NCBI RefSeq assembly: GCF_900114845.1
Contig: NZ_FOUK01000006.1
Location: 1 to 64,000, forward strand
Origin: Pimelobacter simplex
GTDB lineage: Bacteria > Actinomycetota > Actinomycetes > Propionibacteriales > Nocardioidaceae
DNA: 64,000 nt
Direction of reading: 5' to 3'
Shown: positions 18,021-27,595 of the stretch, in pieces
Numbering within the stretch: position 1 is the stretch's first letter
Layout of the letters: the number at the start of each line of letters is the position of its first letter
The notes under the pieces: generated by a model
Seen by the model: only the letters and a program-made list of their open reading frames with translations
Database searches by the model: none
What the model was told of the DNA's origin: nothing
Translations under genes and position numbers: made by a program

Positions 18021-19139
18021 TCACCGGGGAAGGTCGCGGATCCCGCGGTAGATCCCGCGCCGCACGATCCACGGCTGGAGCACCGCGCCGACGGTCCACG
18101 CGGGGAACCGGAACGGCCGGCCGGCCGGTGTGAAGACGCGGAGGCCGTCGTCCTCGACGCCGAGGACCGAGCCCCACCGGCGCCGGGCGGGCCGGAACTC
18201 CCCCAGCGGCCGGCCGGCCAGGTGCGCCCGGACGTTGGCGGCGACCAGCTTGTCGGCGCGGTTGCGGGCCGAGGAGCGCAGCGGGTCGGTCGCGGCGACG
18301 TCGCCGACGGCGAAGGCGTCCTGCAGGCCGGCGATCCGCAGGTCCGGACCGACCCGGACGAAGCCCTGGTCGTCGAGGAGGTCGGCGGACAGCCAGCCGG
18401 TGTTGGGCCGGACCCGGCCGATCGCCCAGAGCACGGCGTCGGCCGGCAACGGCTCCGGGCCGCTGCTCCAGGCGACCGGCCCCGCCGTGATCCGGTCGCA
18501 GTCGAAGCCCTCGGGGACGACCGCGCGGTGGCCCGGGCGCAGCTCGACGCCGGCGGCGAGCAGCCGCCGCCGCACGTGGGCCCAGGTGCGCGGGTGGTGC
18601 TGCGGCAGGGCCCGCTCCCCCGGGAACGCGAGGGTCACCCGCAGCGCCGGCCAGCGGGTCGCGCACTGGTAGGCACTCGCGACCGCGGCGGCACCGCCAC
18701 CGACCACGAGCAGCGTCGCGGCGCCGGCGATCTGCTCGTGGGCCTGTGCCAGGGTCGCGGTGACCTCGGCCTCGGTCTGCAGCGCGGGTCGGCGCCAGAA
18801 GCCGTTGCTGACCCCGGTCGCGACCACCAGGACGTCGTAGTCGATGGCGCGGGTGGCGCGGCCGTCGTCGACCGTCACCGTGCGGGTGGCGGGATCGAGC
18901 CTGGTCAGCTCCGCATGGACCAGCTCGGCGCCGTCGAGCCGCCGGAACCGGTCGAAGCCGACCCGGTAGTCGCGGGCCCAGGCCTCCGGCCGGGCCAGGC
19001 GCATCCCGAGCTCCTGGCCGCTGACGAGCCCGGGCTTGCTCGAGATGCCGACCACGTCGACGTCCGCCCGGGCGAGGTGGATGGCGGTCAGCAGTCCGCT
19101 GTCGCCCAGCCCGGCGACGACGACCCGCGGGCGGCTCAC
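18021..19139 (-). CDS. FAD-dependent NAD(P)/FAD oxidoreductase
   Basis: A 372-residue pyridine-nucleotide-disulfide-type flavoprotein. It starts SRPRVVVAGLGDSGLLTAIH (FAD dinucleotide fold), has a second fold TLLVVGGGAAAVASAYQCA (about 146-164) and the GD motif in QDAFAVGDVAATDP for FAD. The layout resembles NDH-2/ferredoxin-reductase relatives. No redox-active CxxxxC is seen, so it is not a disulfide reductase. The GTG start overlaps the upstream DUF1295 stop as GTGA. The substrate is unknown. Confidence 0.85.
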   Translation of the reverse strand: MSRPRVVVAGLGDSGLLTAIHLARADVDVVGISSKPGLVSGQELGMRLARPEAWARDYRVGFDRFRRLDGAELVHAELTRLDPATRTVTVDDGRATRAIDYDVLVVATGVSNGFWRRPALQTEAEVTATLAQAHEQIAGAATLLVVGGGAAAVASAYQCATRWPALRVTLAFPGERALPQHHPRTWAHVRRRLLAAGVELRPGHRAVVPEGFDCDRITAGPVAWSSGPEPLPADAVLWAIGRVRPNTGWLSADLLDDQGFVRVGPDLRIAGLQDAFAVGDVAATDPLRSSARNRADKLVAANVRAHLAGRPLGEFRPARRRWGSVLGVEDDGLRVFTPAGRPFRFPAWTVGAVLQPWIVRRGIYRGIRDLPR

Positions 19140-20023
19140 CCGGCCGACCGGGCTGACCGGGGTGGCCGGGGCACCAGGACCGGCACCCGGGCGACCACCT
19201 CGCGGTAGGCCGGGCGGCGCTCCAGGCTGCGCTGCTCCATCATCGGGATGCTCGCGCCCAGGAACATCGCGAGCATCGCGACGCCGCCGACCGGCAGCCA
19301 CCACCAGTCCGCCGGCGAGGCGGCGATCCCGAACAGCGCCAGGCTCCACCAGAAGGAGATCTCGCCGAAGTAGTTGGGGTGCCGCGACCAGGCCCACAGG
19401 CCGCGGTCCATCACCTGCCCGGGCGTCCGCTCCCGCGCGAACCGCTGCATCTGCCGGTCGGCGACGAACGCCAGCACGACCGCCCCGACGCCGACGACGA
19501 GCGCGACCCCGTCGAGCCACCGCAGCCCGGGACCGGAGCGGGTCAGGACGACGTACGCCGGGACCAGGCCGAGGAACACCTGCAGGGTCGGCACCAGGTG
19601 GATGCCGACGAGGTCGGCCAGCAGCTCCAGCCGGCCGGCCCGCGCCCGGACCAGCGGGTAGCGCCAGTCCTCGTGGTGCAGCCCGGGGAAGGTGACGATC
19701 CAGTTGCCGGTCAGCCGCACCGCCCACAGCGCGATCACGCCGAGCACCAGCCACGCGCGGGCGTCGTCCCGGGCGGCGTCGGCGGCGAGCCACCAGTAGA
19801 GCGCGAGGTACGGCGGCAGGATGCTCCAGTAGGCGTCGTAGAAGCTCGAGTTGCGGTGCACCCGGCTCGCCGCGAACACGACCAGCGTCGCGACGAGGTC
19901 GCCCAGGAGACCGTCCAGCCACAGCCACCGCGTGTCCGGCCCCCACAGCAGCCAGCCGGTCGCGGCGCCGAACGCGAGGACGTACGCGATCGCGACCCTG
20001 GTCAGCGAGGCAGCCTTGCTCAC
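19136..20023 (-). CDS. DUF1295 / steroid 5-alpha-reductase-like membrane protein
   Basis: A 295-residue polytopic membrane protein with about seven helices. The C-terminal block GLWAWSRHPNYFGEISFWW is the signature shared by DUF1295, steroid 5-alpha reductases and isoprenylcysteine methyltransferases; it binds cofactor at the membrane. NADPH-dependent reduction of an enone lipid is the likely chemistry, but the substrate is not known. It is first in an operon with a flavoprotein and an acyl-CoA synthetase. A KstR-type box lies 14-27 bases upstream of its start. Confidence 0.87.
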   Translation of the reverse strand: MSKAASLTRVAIAYVLAFGAATGWLLWGPDTRWLWLDGLLGDLVATLVVFAASRVHRNSSFYDAYWSILPPYLALYWWLAADAARDDARAWLVLGVIALWAVRLTGNWIVTFPGLHHEDWRYPLVRARAGRLELLADLVGIHLVPTLQVFLGLVPAYVVLTRSGPGLRWLDGVALVVGVGAVVLAFVADRQMQRFARERTPGQVMDRGLWAWSRHPNYFGEISFWWSLALFGIAASPADWWWLPVGGVAMLAMFLGASIPMMEQRSLERRPAYREVVARVPVLVPRPPRSARSAG

Positions 20024-20036
20024 CCCACGACCATAG

Positions 20037-20050
20037 TGGAACGTGTTCTA
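20037..20050. promoter_or_regulatory. KstR-type operator upstream of DUF1295 operon
   Basis: TGGAACGTGTTCTA fits TnnAACnnGTTnnA, the published KstR motif of actinobacterial sterol catabolism. It lies just upstream of the DUF1295 start and overlaps the stop codon of the upstream gene. The core AACGTGTTCTA is identical to that at 34991-35006. Confidence 0.6.
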
Positions 20051-20437
20051 GTTTGGCAGCCCTTCGTCGAGGAAGACGACCGCGTGCGGCGGCGCGGGGT
20101 CGCCGAGGGCGTTGAGCGGCGCCGCGGCGATCACCCGCCGCGCCTGCCGCCGGACGACCGCGTCGCGCCGGCCCTGCTCGTCGATCAGCACCACCCGGTG
20201 CCCGTGCCGCAGCGACGGCACCGCGGGCAGCCCCGCGCTCGCCAGCGCCGCGAGCACCGCGGTCGGGTCCTGCCCGTTGGGCACCTCGTAGGCGAGCACG
20301 TCGCGGTCGCGGCGGTCCAGCTCGTCCTCACGCGCCTGCTCGGCACGTATCCACGGCACCATCAGGAGGACGCCCGCGCACGCCAGCACGACGGCGACTC
20401 CCCCGAGGACCATCCACGGCAATCCCGCTCCGCCCAT
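20048..20437 (-). CDS. Small membrane-anchored protein, unknown
   Basis: A 129-residue protein I do not recognise. One N-terminal membrane helix (WMVLGGVAVVLACAGVLLMV) is followed by a soluble domain that contains NGQDPTAVLAALASAGLPAV and RHGHRVVLIDEQGRRDAVVR. The ATG at 20437 is followed directly by the helix, with no cleavable signal. Its stop overlaps the KstR-type box of the next operon. Confidence 0.65.
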   Translation of the reverse strand: MGGAGLPWMVLGGVAVVLACAGVLLMVPWIRAEQAREDELDRRDRDVLAYEVPNGQDPTAVLAALASAGLPAVPSLRHGHRVVLIDEQGRRDAVVRRQARRVIAAAPLNALGDPAPPHAVVFLDEGLPN

Positions 20438-20492
20438 GGCACACCTCCTGCTGCACCTCGGCGGTACCCCGCCCCTCCCCCGCCAACCACCC

Positions 20493-20923
20493 TCAGGGTC
20501 GCGGCTGCAGGTGCGTGGTGATCCCCGCCATGTTCCAGGTGTTGATGGCACCCACCGCCACGATCAGGTCGGCCCGCCGCTCCTCGCCGAGCACCCGCCC
20601 CGCCTCGGCCCACAGGTCGTCGTCGACGGCACCGATGCCCCCGGTCAACGTCTCGGTGAAGGCGAGGGCGACCCGCTCGTCGTCCTCGAAGAAGGGGCTC
20701 TCGCCCCACGCCGCGAGGCCGTGGATCTTCCGGGTCGCGACCCCGCGCCGCTCGAGATCGGTCGCGTGCATGTCGACGCAGTAGGCGCAGCCGTTGAGCT
20801 GCGACGCGCGGAGCTTGACCAGGTCGTAGAGCACCGCGCCGAGCGCCTCCTTGAGCCGGCCGTCGAGCGCCAGCAGGGCCTGTAGGTCGCGGGCGACGCG
20901 TCGCGGATCGGGGTTCGGGTCAT
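20493..20923 (-). pseudogene. AhpD-like carboxymuconolactone decarboxylase-family gene, frameshifted
   Basis: Peroxidase-type CMD/AhpD-fold protein. The ribosome-bound frame starts ATG at 20923 after GAGGAAAGAGAAC and reads MTRTPIRDASPATYR. The family continuation ALLALDGRLKEALG...LVKLRASQLNGCAYC then appears in another frame. Adding one G to AGGCCC near 20879 would restore a single frame of about 143 residues. The downstream part keeps the CxxC redox pair (NGCAYCVDMH) and runs to 20493. This is a recent frameshift or a sequencing error in a G/C run. An internal GTG at 20834 could give a shorter product. It is regulated with the adjacent Rrf2 gene. Confidence 0.75.
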
Positions 20924-20943
20924 GTTCTCTTTCCTCTCATTAA

Positions 20944-20962
20944 CTGGACATTGAATATCCAG
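20944..20962. promoter_or_regulatory. Rrf2-type operator upstream of AhpD-like gene
   Basis: CTGGACATTGAATATCCAG is a near-perfect palindrome (7 of 8 arm positions) 21-39 bases upstream of the AhpD-like start. It matches the site before the Rrf2 gene in sequence, orientation and distance. Both are followed by CCAGTTAAyGAGAGG on the coding strand. Confidence 0.65.
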
Positions 20963-21005
20963 ATTTGGGGCAACGGTGGCGCGAAGGTAGCCCCCGCGCC
21001 CGGTC

Positions 21006-21497
21006 TCAGGTGCGGGCGAAGTGCCGCCGCGCGTCGGCCGCGACCCGCCGCGGCGTCCGCGCCGCCAGGTCGAGGATCGACGTCGCCGCCAGCTCCCGGC
21101 GCCACGCGAGCTCGGCCCCCCGCATCGCGTGCGCGATCCCGCACGGCTTCGCGAAGTCCCGCGCCGGCCGGTCCTCGTTCATCCCCCGCTGCCGGATCTC
21201 GGTGCACGCGAACGCGTCGTCCGGCCCCTCGATCGCGGCGACGACGTCCATCAACGTGATCCGCCCCGCGGGGCGCGCGAGCCGCACGCCGCCGTACTTG
21301 CCGGGGACGGACTCGGTGATGCCCGCACGGGTGAGCGCCTGGACCTGCTTGACGAGGTACGCGGCGGGGAGGTCGTAGGCCTCCGCCAGTCGGGCGACCG
21401 GGGTCGGAGCGGGGCCGTCGTGGCCGTCGTCCTCGTGGAGCCAGTGGAGCAGCACGCAGACGTGGGCGGCCCACTCGACGCCCTCGTTCATCCGCAT
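21006..21497 (-). CDS. Rrf2-family transcriptional regulator
   Basis: A 163-residue Rrf2 winged-helix regulator. The HTH spans about residues 30-60 (RLAEAYDLPAAYLVKQVQAL) and is followed by the wing KYGGVRLARP. Two Cys lie in the sensor part (FACTEIRQRG and KPCGIAHAM), 21 residues apart. The three-Cys iron-sulfur spacing of IscR/NsrR is absent, so thiol sensing is more likely than cluster sensing (inference). ATG at 21497 follows GAGGTGGAG. A perfect operator lies 19 bases upstream, which suggests autoregulation and control of the downstream AhpD-like gene. Confidence 0.85.
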   Translation of the reverse strand: MRMNEGVEWAAHVCVLLHWLHEDDGHDGPAPTPVARLAEAYDLPAAYLVKQVQALTRAGITESVPGKYGGVRLARPAGRITLMDVVAAIEGPDDAFACTEIRQRGMNEDRPARDFAKPCGIAHAMRGAELAWRRELAATSILDLAARTPRRVAADARRHFART

Positions 21498-21515
21498 GGC
21501 TCCACCTCTCGTTAA

Positions 21516-21534
21516 CTGGATACAGAGTATCCAG
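21516..21534. promoter_or_regulatory. Perfect palindromic Rrf2-type operator, autoregulatory
   Basis: CTGGATACAGAGTATCCAG has perfect 8-bp arms and a 3-base centre, 19-37 bases upstream of the Rrf2 start. The coding-strand GATACT inside it may be the -10 element, so binding would block polymerase. Confidence 0.7.
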
Positions 21535-21567
21535 GTAGACCCGGTGCCGCAAAGACCGCGTCGCGGA

Positions 21568-21708
21568 TTAACCGACGGGCACACTCAGGTCGCGCACGGG
21601 CATGAGGCACACCTCGCTGCAGGCTCCGTAGGTGACGACGACCGTGCTGTCGCGCGAGTGGTCCGGGGCGACCGGCAGCACTACACCGCCGCGTAAAAGT
21701 CCCGGCAT
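21568..21708 (-). pseudogene. Thiol-disulfide (DsbD N-domain-like) C-terminal remnant
   Basis: A 46-codon ORF whose tail reads DSTVVVTYGACSEVCLMPVR. This resembles the end of DsbD N-terminal/thiol-disulfide domains, where a VTYxxCxxxxCxxP block precedes the stop. The upstream part of such a domain is missing. Neighbouring frames to about 21880 hold only short open stretches with less GC-biased codons, including a 49-codon plus-strand ORF at 21738-21887. I read 21540-21883 as decayed sequence. Confidence 0.4.
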
Positions 21709-21883
21709 CGACGTCGGCGGTCAGCAGCGCCGCGAGGATGAGCGCGTACCTGGAGATGTCGCGCGTCCACGAGGACGTGTTCCCCCGGCTCCCCGAAATC
21801 GCTCGAGTCGACCTTGGCTTTCCCAACGATCTCGGCATCCACGGGCCGAGATTCACCCAGACGCCTCAGAACGAATCGAAGAG

Positions 21884-22171
21884 CTAACAGCTGTCCCCTG
21901 TTGGGTACGCCTCTTCTAAAGACTGGCAGAGCTTCCGATCCTCGGCTTCCCCGCTCTGGACGGCCCAGACGACCATGAAGAACATGATCACCAGGACGAT
22001 GCCCAACACGAGGCCCCAGGTCGGAAGGAACTGCTCCTTTGGACGGCTTCCCTTCGCCTCAGGAGCCAGCGGGGCCATCTGATCTGTCCAAGCATCGCCG
22101 TCCCAGTAGCGCTGGGTGTTCCGTGCCGATGGGTCGGGGTACCAGCCGGGCTGGCTCGGATTTCCTGTCAT
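21884..22171 (-). CDS. DUF2510 domain membrane protein
   Basis: A 95-residue protein. The N-terminal DUF2510 motif PGWYPDPSARNTQRYWDGDA is followed by WTDQM, a polar linker, one membrane helix (about 53-75) and a short tail ending GDSC. Actinobacterial DUF2510 domains sit at membranes and have no established activity. Codon third positions are less GC-biased than in neighbours. No partner gene. Confidence 0.82.
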   Translation of the reverse strand: MTGNPSQPGWYPDPSARNTQRYWDGDAWTDQMAPLAPEAKGSRPKEQFLPTWGLVLGIVLVIMFFMVVWAVQSGEAEDRKLCQSLEEAYPTGDSC

Positions 22172-22318
22172 GGGGCGATGGTGGACCTGGGGTTCGCTCT
22201 TCGTCAGGGTTCCGCGCAGGCTTAACCAAGCGTGATTTGTCCCAGTCCGGGAGGGCTGACTGCAACTCTCCCCTCAGGAACAAGCCAAGCCTCGTCTCCG
22301 CAGGTCAGAGTGCCGGCG

Positions 22319-23917
<1,599 letters not shown>

Positions 23918-24017
23918 GGGCGAATCGTATCGAGGGGACGCCGCCGGCCCCGAACCGGTCAGCGCGAAGTTCCGGACTTTCATTTCAGAGCCCTCCTCAA
24001 AACGGTAGCGTCCGCTC

Positions 24018-27000
24018 GTGACGTGCCTCCCCGCAACCGGCGGCCCGGCCGCCGGTCTCCTCGTCCTCGGGGTGGCCCTCGTGGCCGTGGGCCTCGTCCT
24101 GACCTTCCCCCGGCGTACGACGCGCGTGCTCACCGCGAGCCTGCTGGTGCTGGCCGTGGTCGGCGCGAGCACCTTCACCCCGACCGAGGCGCACGCCGCG
24201 AGCCAGGACTGCGTGCCGGGCGGCACCGGTGCCGATCCCGGCTGGTCCGGCGCCGGCGACGAGAGCGACGGCCCGTACGACGTCACCTACTCCCCCGGCC
24301 GCGGTGGCCGGATCACCGGCCCCGCCGAGCAGCGGGTCCGGGCCGGCCAGGACGCCGCACCCGTCCGGGCCGTGGCCGACGCCGGGCACCGCTTCACCGG
24401 CTGGAGCGACGGCGTCACCACTCCCCGCCGCCACGACCGCGACATCGACGCCGACCTGCACGTCTCCGCGCGCTTCGCACCGCTGCAGCACACCCTGACC
24501 TACCTCGCCGGTCCCGGCGGCACCCTCGGCGGGACGACGCCGCAGCGCGTGGACCACGGCAGCTCCGGCACCGCGGTCACCGCCGTCCCCGACGCCGGTC
24601 AGCGCTTCGTGCGCTGGAGCGACGGCAGCACCGCCAACCCGCGCACCGACACCGACGTGACCGCGGACCTCACCGTCACCGCCGAGTTCGCCTCCGCGAC
24701 GCACCGGGTCCGCTACCTGGCGGGCGCCGGGGGCACCGTCACCGGCGACGTCGACCAGACGGTCGCCCACGGCGCCGATGCCACCCCGGTCACGGCACTC
24801 GCCGGCGCCAGCCACCACTTCGTGCGCTGGAGCGACGGCAGTACCACCAACCCGCGCACCGACGCCGCCGTCGTCGCCGACCTCACCGTGACCGCCGAGT
24901 TCGCGGTCACCCTCCACCGCCTCCAGTACGTCGCCGGTCCCGGCGGCAGCCTGACCGGCGACCTCGACCAGCAGGTCCAGCACGGCGCCGCCGGCTCCGC
25001 GGTCACGGCCGTGCCCGACGCCGGCCGGACGTTCGTGCAGTGGAGCGACGGCAGCACCGACAACCCCCGCACCGACACGGCCGTCATCGCCGACGCGACC
25101 CTGACGGCCGTCTTCGCGACCCAGACCTACGTCCTCACGTACGCCGCCGCCCCGGGCGGCTCGGTGAGCCCGGCCGGACCCCAGGTGGTCGACCACGGCA
25201 GCAACGGGCCGAGCGTCACCGCGAGCCCGCAGACCGGCTACCGCTTCGTGCGGTGGAGCGACGGCAGCACCGCCAACCCCCGCACCGACACCGGCATCAC
25301 CGCGAACCTCACCGTGACGGCCGAGTTCGCCGTGCGCACCTACACGGTCACCTACGCCGCCGGCCCCGGCGGCAGCCTCGGCGGGACGACGCCCCAGACG
25401 GTCGACCACGGCACCGCAACGACGCCGGTGACCGCCGTCCCGGACACCGGCTACCGCTTCGTGCGGTGGAGCGACGGCAGCACGGCCAACCCCCGTACCG
25501 ACAACCCGGTCACGGCCGACCTGACCGTCACCGCCGAGTTCGCCGTGCGGACCTACGACCTCCGCTACCTGGCCGGCGCCGGCGGCTCGGTCAGCGGTGA
25601 CACCGACCAGACGGTCGACCACGGCTCTGACGGGACGCCCGTGACGGCGGTCCCCGACGCGGGCTTCCGCTTCGTGCAGTGGAGCGACGGCAGCACGACC
25701 AACCCGCGCACCGACGCCGCCGTCGTCGCGGACCTCACGGTCACCGCCGAGTTCGACGACGCCCTCGACCTGGCGGTGCACGAGTCGGCCCGGGGCGCGC
25801 TGACCACGACGACCCCGCGCGACCTCGTGGTCACCAACCCGGACGCCGTCGAGGCCGAGTACGTCCTGGTCCCGACCAACACCGGCGCCGGGACGACCGA
25901 TCTCACCGTCGCCGTCGCCGGCAATGCGCCGATGCCGGCCGCGAACCCGGGCGGCACGGCTGTCGCCGCGGACCCGCACGCGACGAGCCGGCGCGACGCG
26001 GTGGCGCTCGCCCAGGCCGCCCGCGGCAGCACCGGCACCGGGACCCCGCTGAGCCCGCCGGCCCGGCTCCCCTCCGGCACGCCCACCGTGGGCGACCCGC
26101 TGCGGCTCAACGTCGACCTCGACGGGAGCTGCACGACCGGCCTGGCCGCCACCGCGACGGTCCAGGCGGTGGGCACCCACGTCGTGATCGCCTCCGACGA
26201 CAGCAATCCCGTCGGCGGCTTCGTCGACACCGACTACACCGAGCTGCTCACCACGCTCGACGCGATGGTTCCGGGAGTGACCGGAGCGCTGGGCGACCTG
26301 CCCGACCGCGACGCCAACGACCGGGTCGTCGTCCTCGTCACCCGCGCGGTCAACGAGCTCACTCCCCCGGCCACCAGCACCAGCGACTACGTGTACTCGC
26401 GTCCCCGTGACCTGCTCGGCCAGACGGCGTGCCCGACCAGCAACGTGGGCGAGATCGTCTACACGATGGCCCCCGACCCGACCGGGGCGGTCAACTCCAA
26501 CGTGCGGACCCTCTCGTCGGTCAAGGGGCAGATCGCGACCGGTCTGGCTCACGAGCTCGGCCACCAGATCATGGACGGCGTCCGCCTCGACGCCGGGACG
26601 CCCCTGGACGGCACCTGGCTCGCCGAGGCGGTCGCTGACAGCGCCCTCGACGCCGCCTTCTACGCGCGCTCGGTCGGCCTGACCCCCTTGCAGAACCTCG
26701 TCCTCTCGAACCTCACCACCGGGCCCAACGCCTCCCTCCGGGTGGCCGCGTTCAACACCTACATCAACGCCGACTTCACCCGCTACCGCCCCTGGCTGCA
26801 GGCGCCCACCGTCAACTCCGTGCTGGCCGGGACGCCGAGCCAGGCCAGTCGCGGCGGCGCGTGGGCCTTCCTCGGGTACGCCGCCGACCGCAAGTCCGGC
26901 GGCAGCCTGAGCGCCCGCACGGCCTTCCTGCGCTCGCTGGTGACCGGCCCCGGCACCGGCACCGCCACGCTGGCGGCAGCCCTCGGCGAGGCGCCGGGGC

Positions 27001-27308
27001 GCTGGCTCGAGGACTTCGCCGTCGCCGCCTACACCGACGACCTGGTCGAGGCGGGTCCGCTCGGCACGTCCGGCCCGTTCGCGATGCTGTCGTGGCACTT
27101 CCGCTCGCTCTACCAGGCGCTGAACGTCACCTACCCGCTCGTGCCCTCCGCTCTCGACGCCGACACGAGCATCACCCGGATCTACGCACCGAGGGGCGGG
27201 TCGCGGCACGTGCTCTTCCGGGTCGCCGCCGGCGCCACCGCGACCCTGACCCTGACCGCGCTCACCGTGAACCCGGAGATCGGCTACCGGCTCGTCCGGC
27301 TGCGCTGA
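24018..27308 (+). CDS. Secreted InlB-repeat protein with HExxH metallopeptidase-like domain
   Basis: A 1096-residue exported protein. From about residue 86 it has seven InlB B-type repeats of about 71 residues, each with the core [15 protein letters not shown] followed by LTVTAEFA. A domain follows with [12 protein letters not shown] (zinc ligands H845, H849; catalytic E846) and the distal WLAEAVAD (E870). This spacing resembles gluzincins of the M30/hyicolysin type. The N-terminus as opened reads LPATGG (residues 4-9), a hydrophobic helix and PRR. A second hydrophobic segment ending THPEAHA-like (PTEAHAAS) follows and looks like the true signal peptide. Translation may start at GTG 24087. 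The role may be adhesion or peptide cleavage outside the cell; this is not certain. Confidence 0.8.
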   Translation: MTCLPATGGPAAGLLVLGVALVAVGLVLTFPRRTTRVLTASLLVLAVVGASTFTPTEAHAASQDCVPGGTGADPGWSGAGDESDGPYDVTYSPGRGGRITGPAEQRVRAGQDAAPVRAVADAGHRFTGWSDGVTTPRRHDRDIDADLHVSARFAPLQHTLTYLAGPGGTLGGTTPQRVDHGSSGTAVTAVPDAGQRFVRWSDGSTANPRTDTDVTADLTVTAEFASATHRVRYLAGAGGTVTGDVDQTVAHGADATPVTALAGASHHFVRWSDGSTTNPRTDAAVVADLTVTAEFAVTLHRLQYVAGPGGSLTGDLDQQVQHGAAGSAVTAVPDAGRTFVQWSDGSTDNPRTDTAVIADATLTAVFATQTYVLTYAAAPGGSVSPAGPQVVDHGSNGPSVTASPQTGYRFVRWSDGSTANPRTDTGITANLTVTAEFAVRTYTVTYAAGPGGSLGGTTPQTVDHGTATTPVTAVPDTGYRFVRWSDGSTANPRTDNPVTADLTVTAEFAVRTYDLRYLAGAGGSVSGDTDQTVDHGSDGTPVTAVPDAGFRFVQWSDGSTTNPRTDAAVVADLTVTAEFDDALDLAVHESARGALTTTTPRDLVVTNPDAVEAEYVLVPTNTGAGTTDLTVAVAGNAPMPAANPGGTAVAADPHATSRRDAVALAQAARGSTGTGTPLSPPARLPSGTPTVGDPLRLNVDLDGSCTTGLAATATVQAVGTHVVIASDDSNPVGGFVDTDYTELLTTLDAMVPGVTGALGDLPDRDANDRVVVLVTRAVNELTPPATSTSDYVYSRPRDLLGQTACPTSNVGEIVYTMAPDPTGAVNSNVRTLSSVKGQIATGLAHELGHQIMDGVRLDAGTPLDGTWLAEAVADSALDAAFYARSVGLTPLQNLVLSNLTTGPNASLRVAAFNTYINADFTRYRPWLQAPTVNSVLAGTPSQASRGGAWAFLGYAADRKSGGSLSARTAFLRSLVTGPGTGTATLAAALGEAPGRWLEDFAVAAYTDDLVEAGPLGTSGPFAMLSWHFRSLYQALNVTYPLVPSALDADTSITRIYAPRGGSRHVLFRVAAGATATLTLTALTVNPEIGYRLVRLR
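24273..25758 (+). repeat. Seven tandem ~213-bp InlB B-repeat units
   Basis: Seven in-frame coding units of about 213 bases. The segment encoding TWSDGS-like WSDGSTxNPRTD is nearly identical at DNA level in units 2 to 7 (GGAGCGACGGCAGCAC recurs). This makes slippage or unequal recombination likely, so copy number may vary between strains. Unit 1 is the most diverged. Confidence 0.8.
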
Positions 27309-27360
27309 ACCCGGGCCGTCTCGAGCCCGCCCACCCGCTCAGCCCGGCCGGAAAACGCAC

Positions 27361-27397
27361 CAGGGCCCGGCCGGGGAGGGAGGGTGGCCGGGCCCTG
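27361..27397. terminator. Strong bidirectional hairpin terminator
   Basis: Perfect 12-bp arms (CAGGGCCCGGCC and GGCCGGGCCCTG) enclose a 13-base purine-rich loop. It lies between the convergent InlB-repeat gene and the GMC gene. A smaller TGTCCA/TGGACA hairpin (27400-27420) adjoins it. Confidence 0.75.
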
Positions 27398-27430
27398 ATT
27401 GTCCACGCAACTGATGGACAGTGCCTGGAC

Positions 27431-27471
27431 CGAGCCCGGGCTTCGGGAGGGAGCGTGAATTCCCGGGCTCG
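27431..27471. terminator. Second hairpin in convergent gap
   Basis: Ten-bp arms CGAGCCCGGG and CCCGGGCTCG. A third inverted repeat (GGGGCGG/CCGCCCC, about 27536-27566) lies closer to the GMC stop. The 287-base gap 27309-27595 holds only these hairpins. Confidence 0.6.
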
Positions 27472-27595
27472 CTCAGTTCAACGACCCCGTGAGGGGTGGG
27501 TTACGCAGGCTCCGGACAACTTCGACAAAAGTTCGGGGGCGGCCCCAGGATCTCCCGGGACCGCCCCACGAGGCGTCAGCTTTCGCTCCGCTCCC

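Noticed and set aside
21738-21887. 49-codon plus-strand ORF (MSAYLEMSRVHEDV...)
   Set aside because: Short, no recognised motif or ribosome site; recorded as part of the decayed stretch.
22172-22318. Possible riboswitch upstream of the DUF2510 gene and downstream of guaA
   Set aside because: No recognised aptamer pattern or stable hairpin found by eye.
24480-25760. Repeated GGAGCGACGGCAGCAC segments as a CRISPR-like array
   Set aside because: Units are coding, in frame and about 213 bases apart without unique spacers.
23997-27209. 1070-codon minus-strand frame with repeats
   Set aside because: Antisense shadow of the InlB-repeat gene; its repeats mirror that gene.
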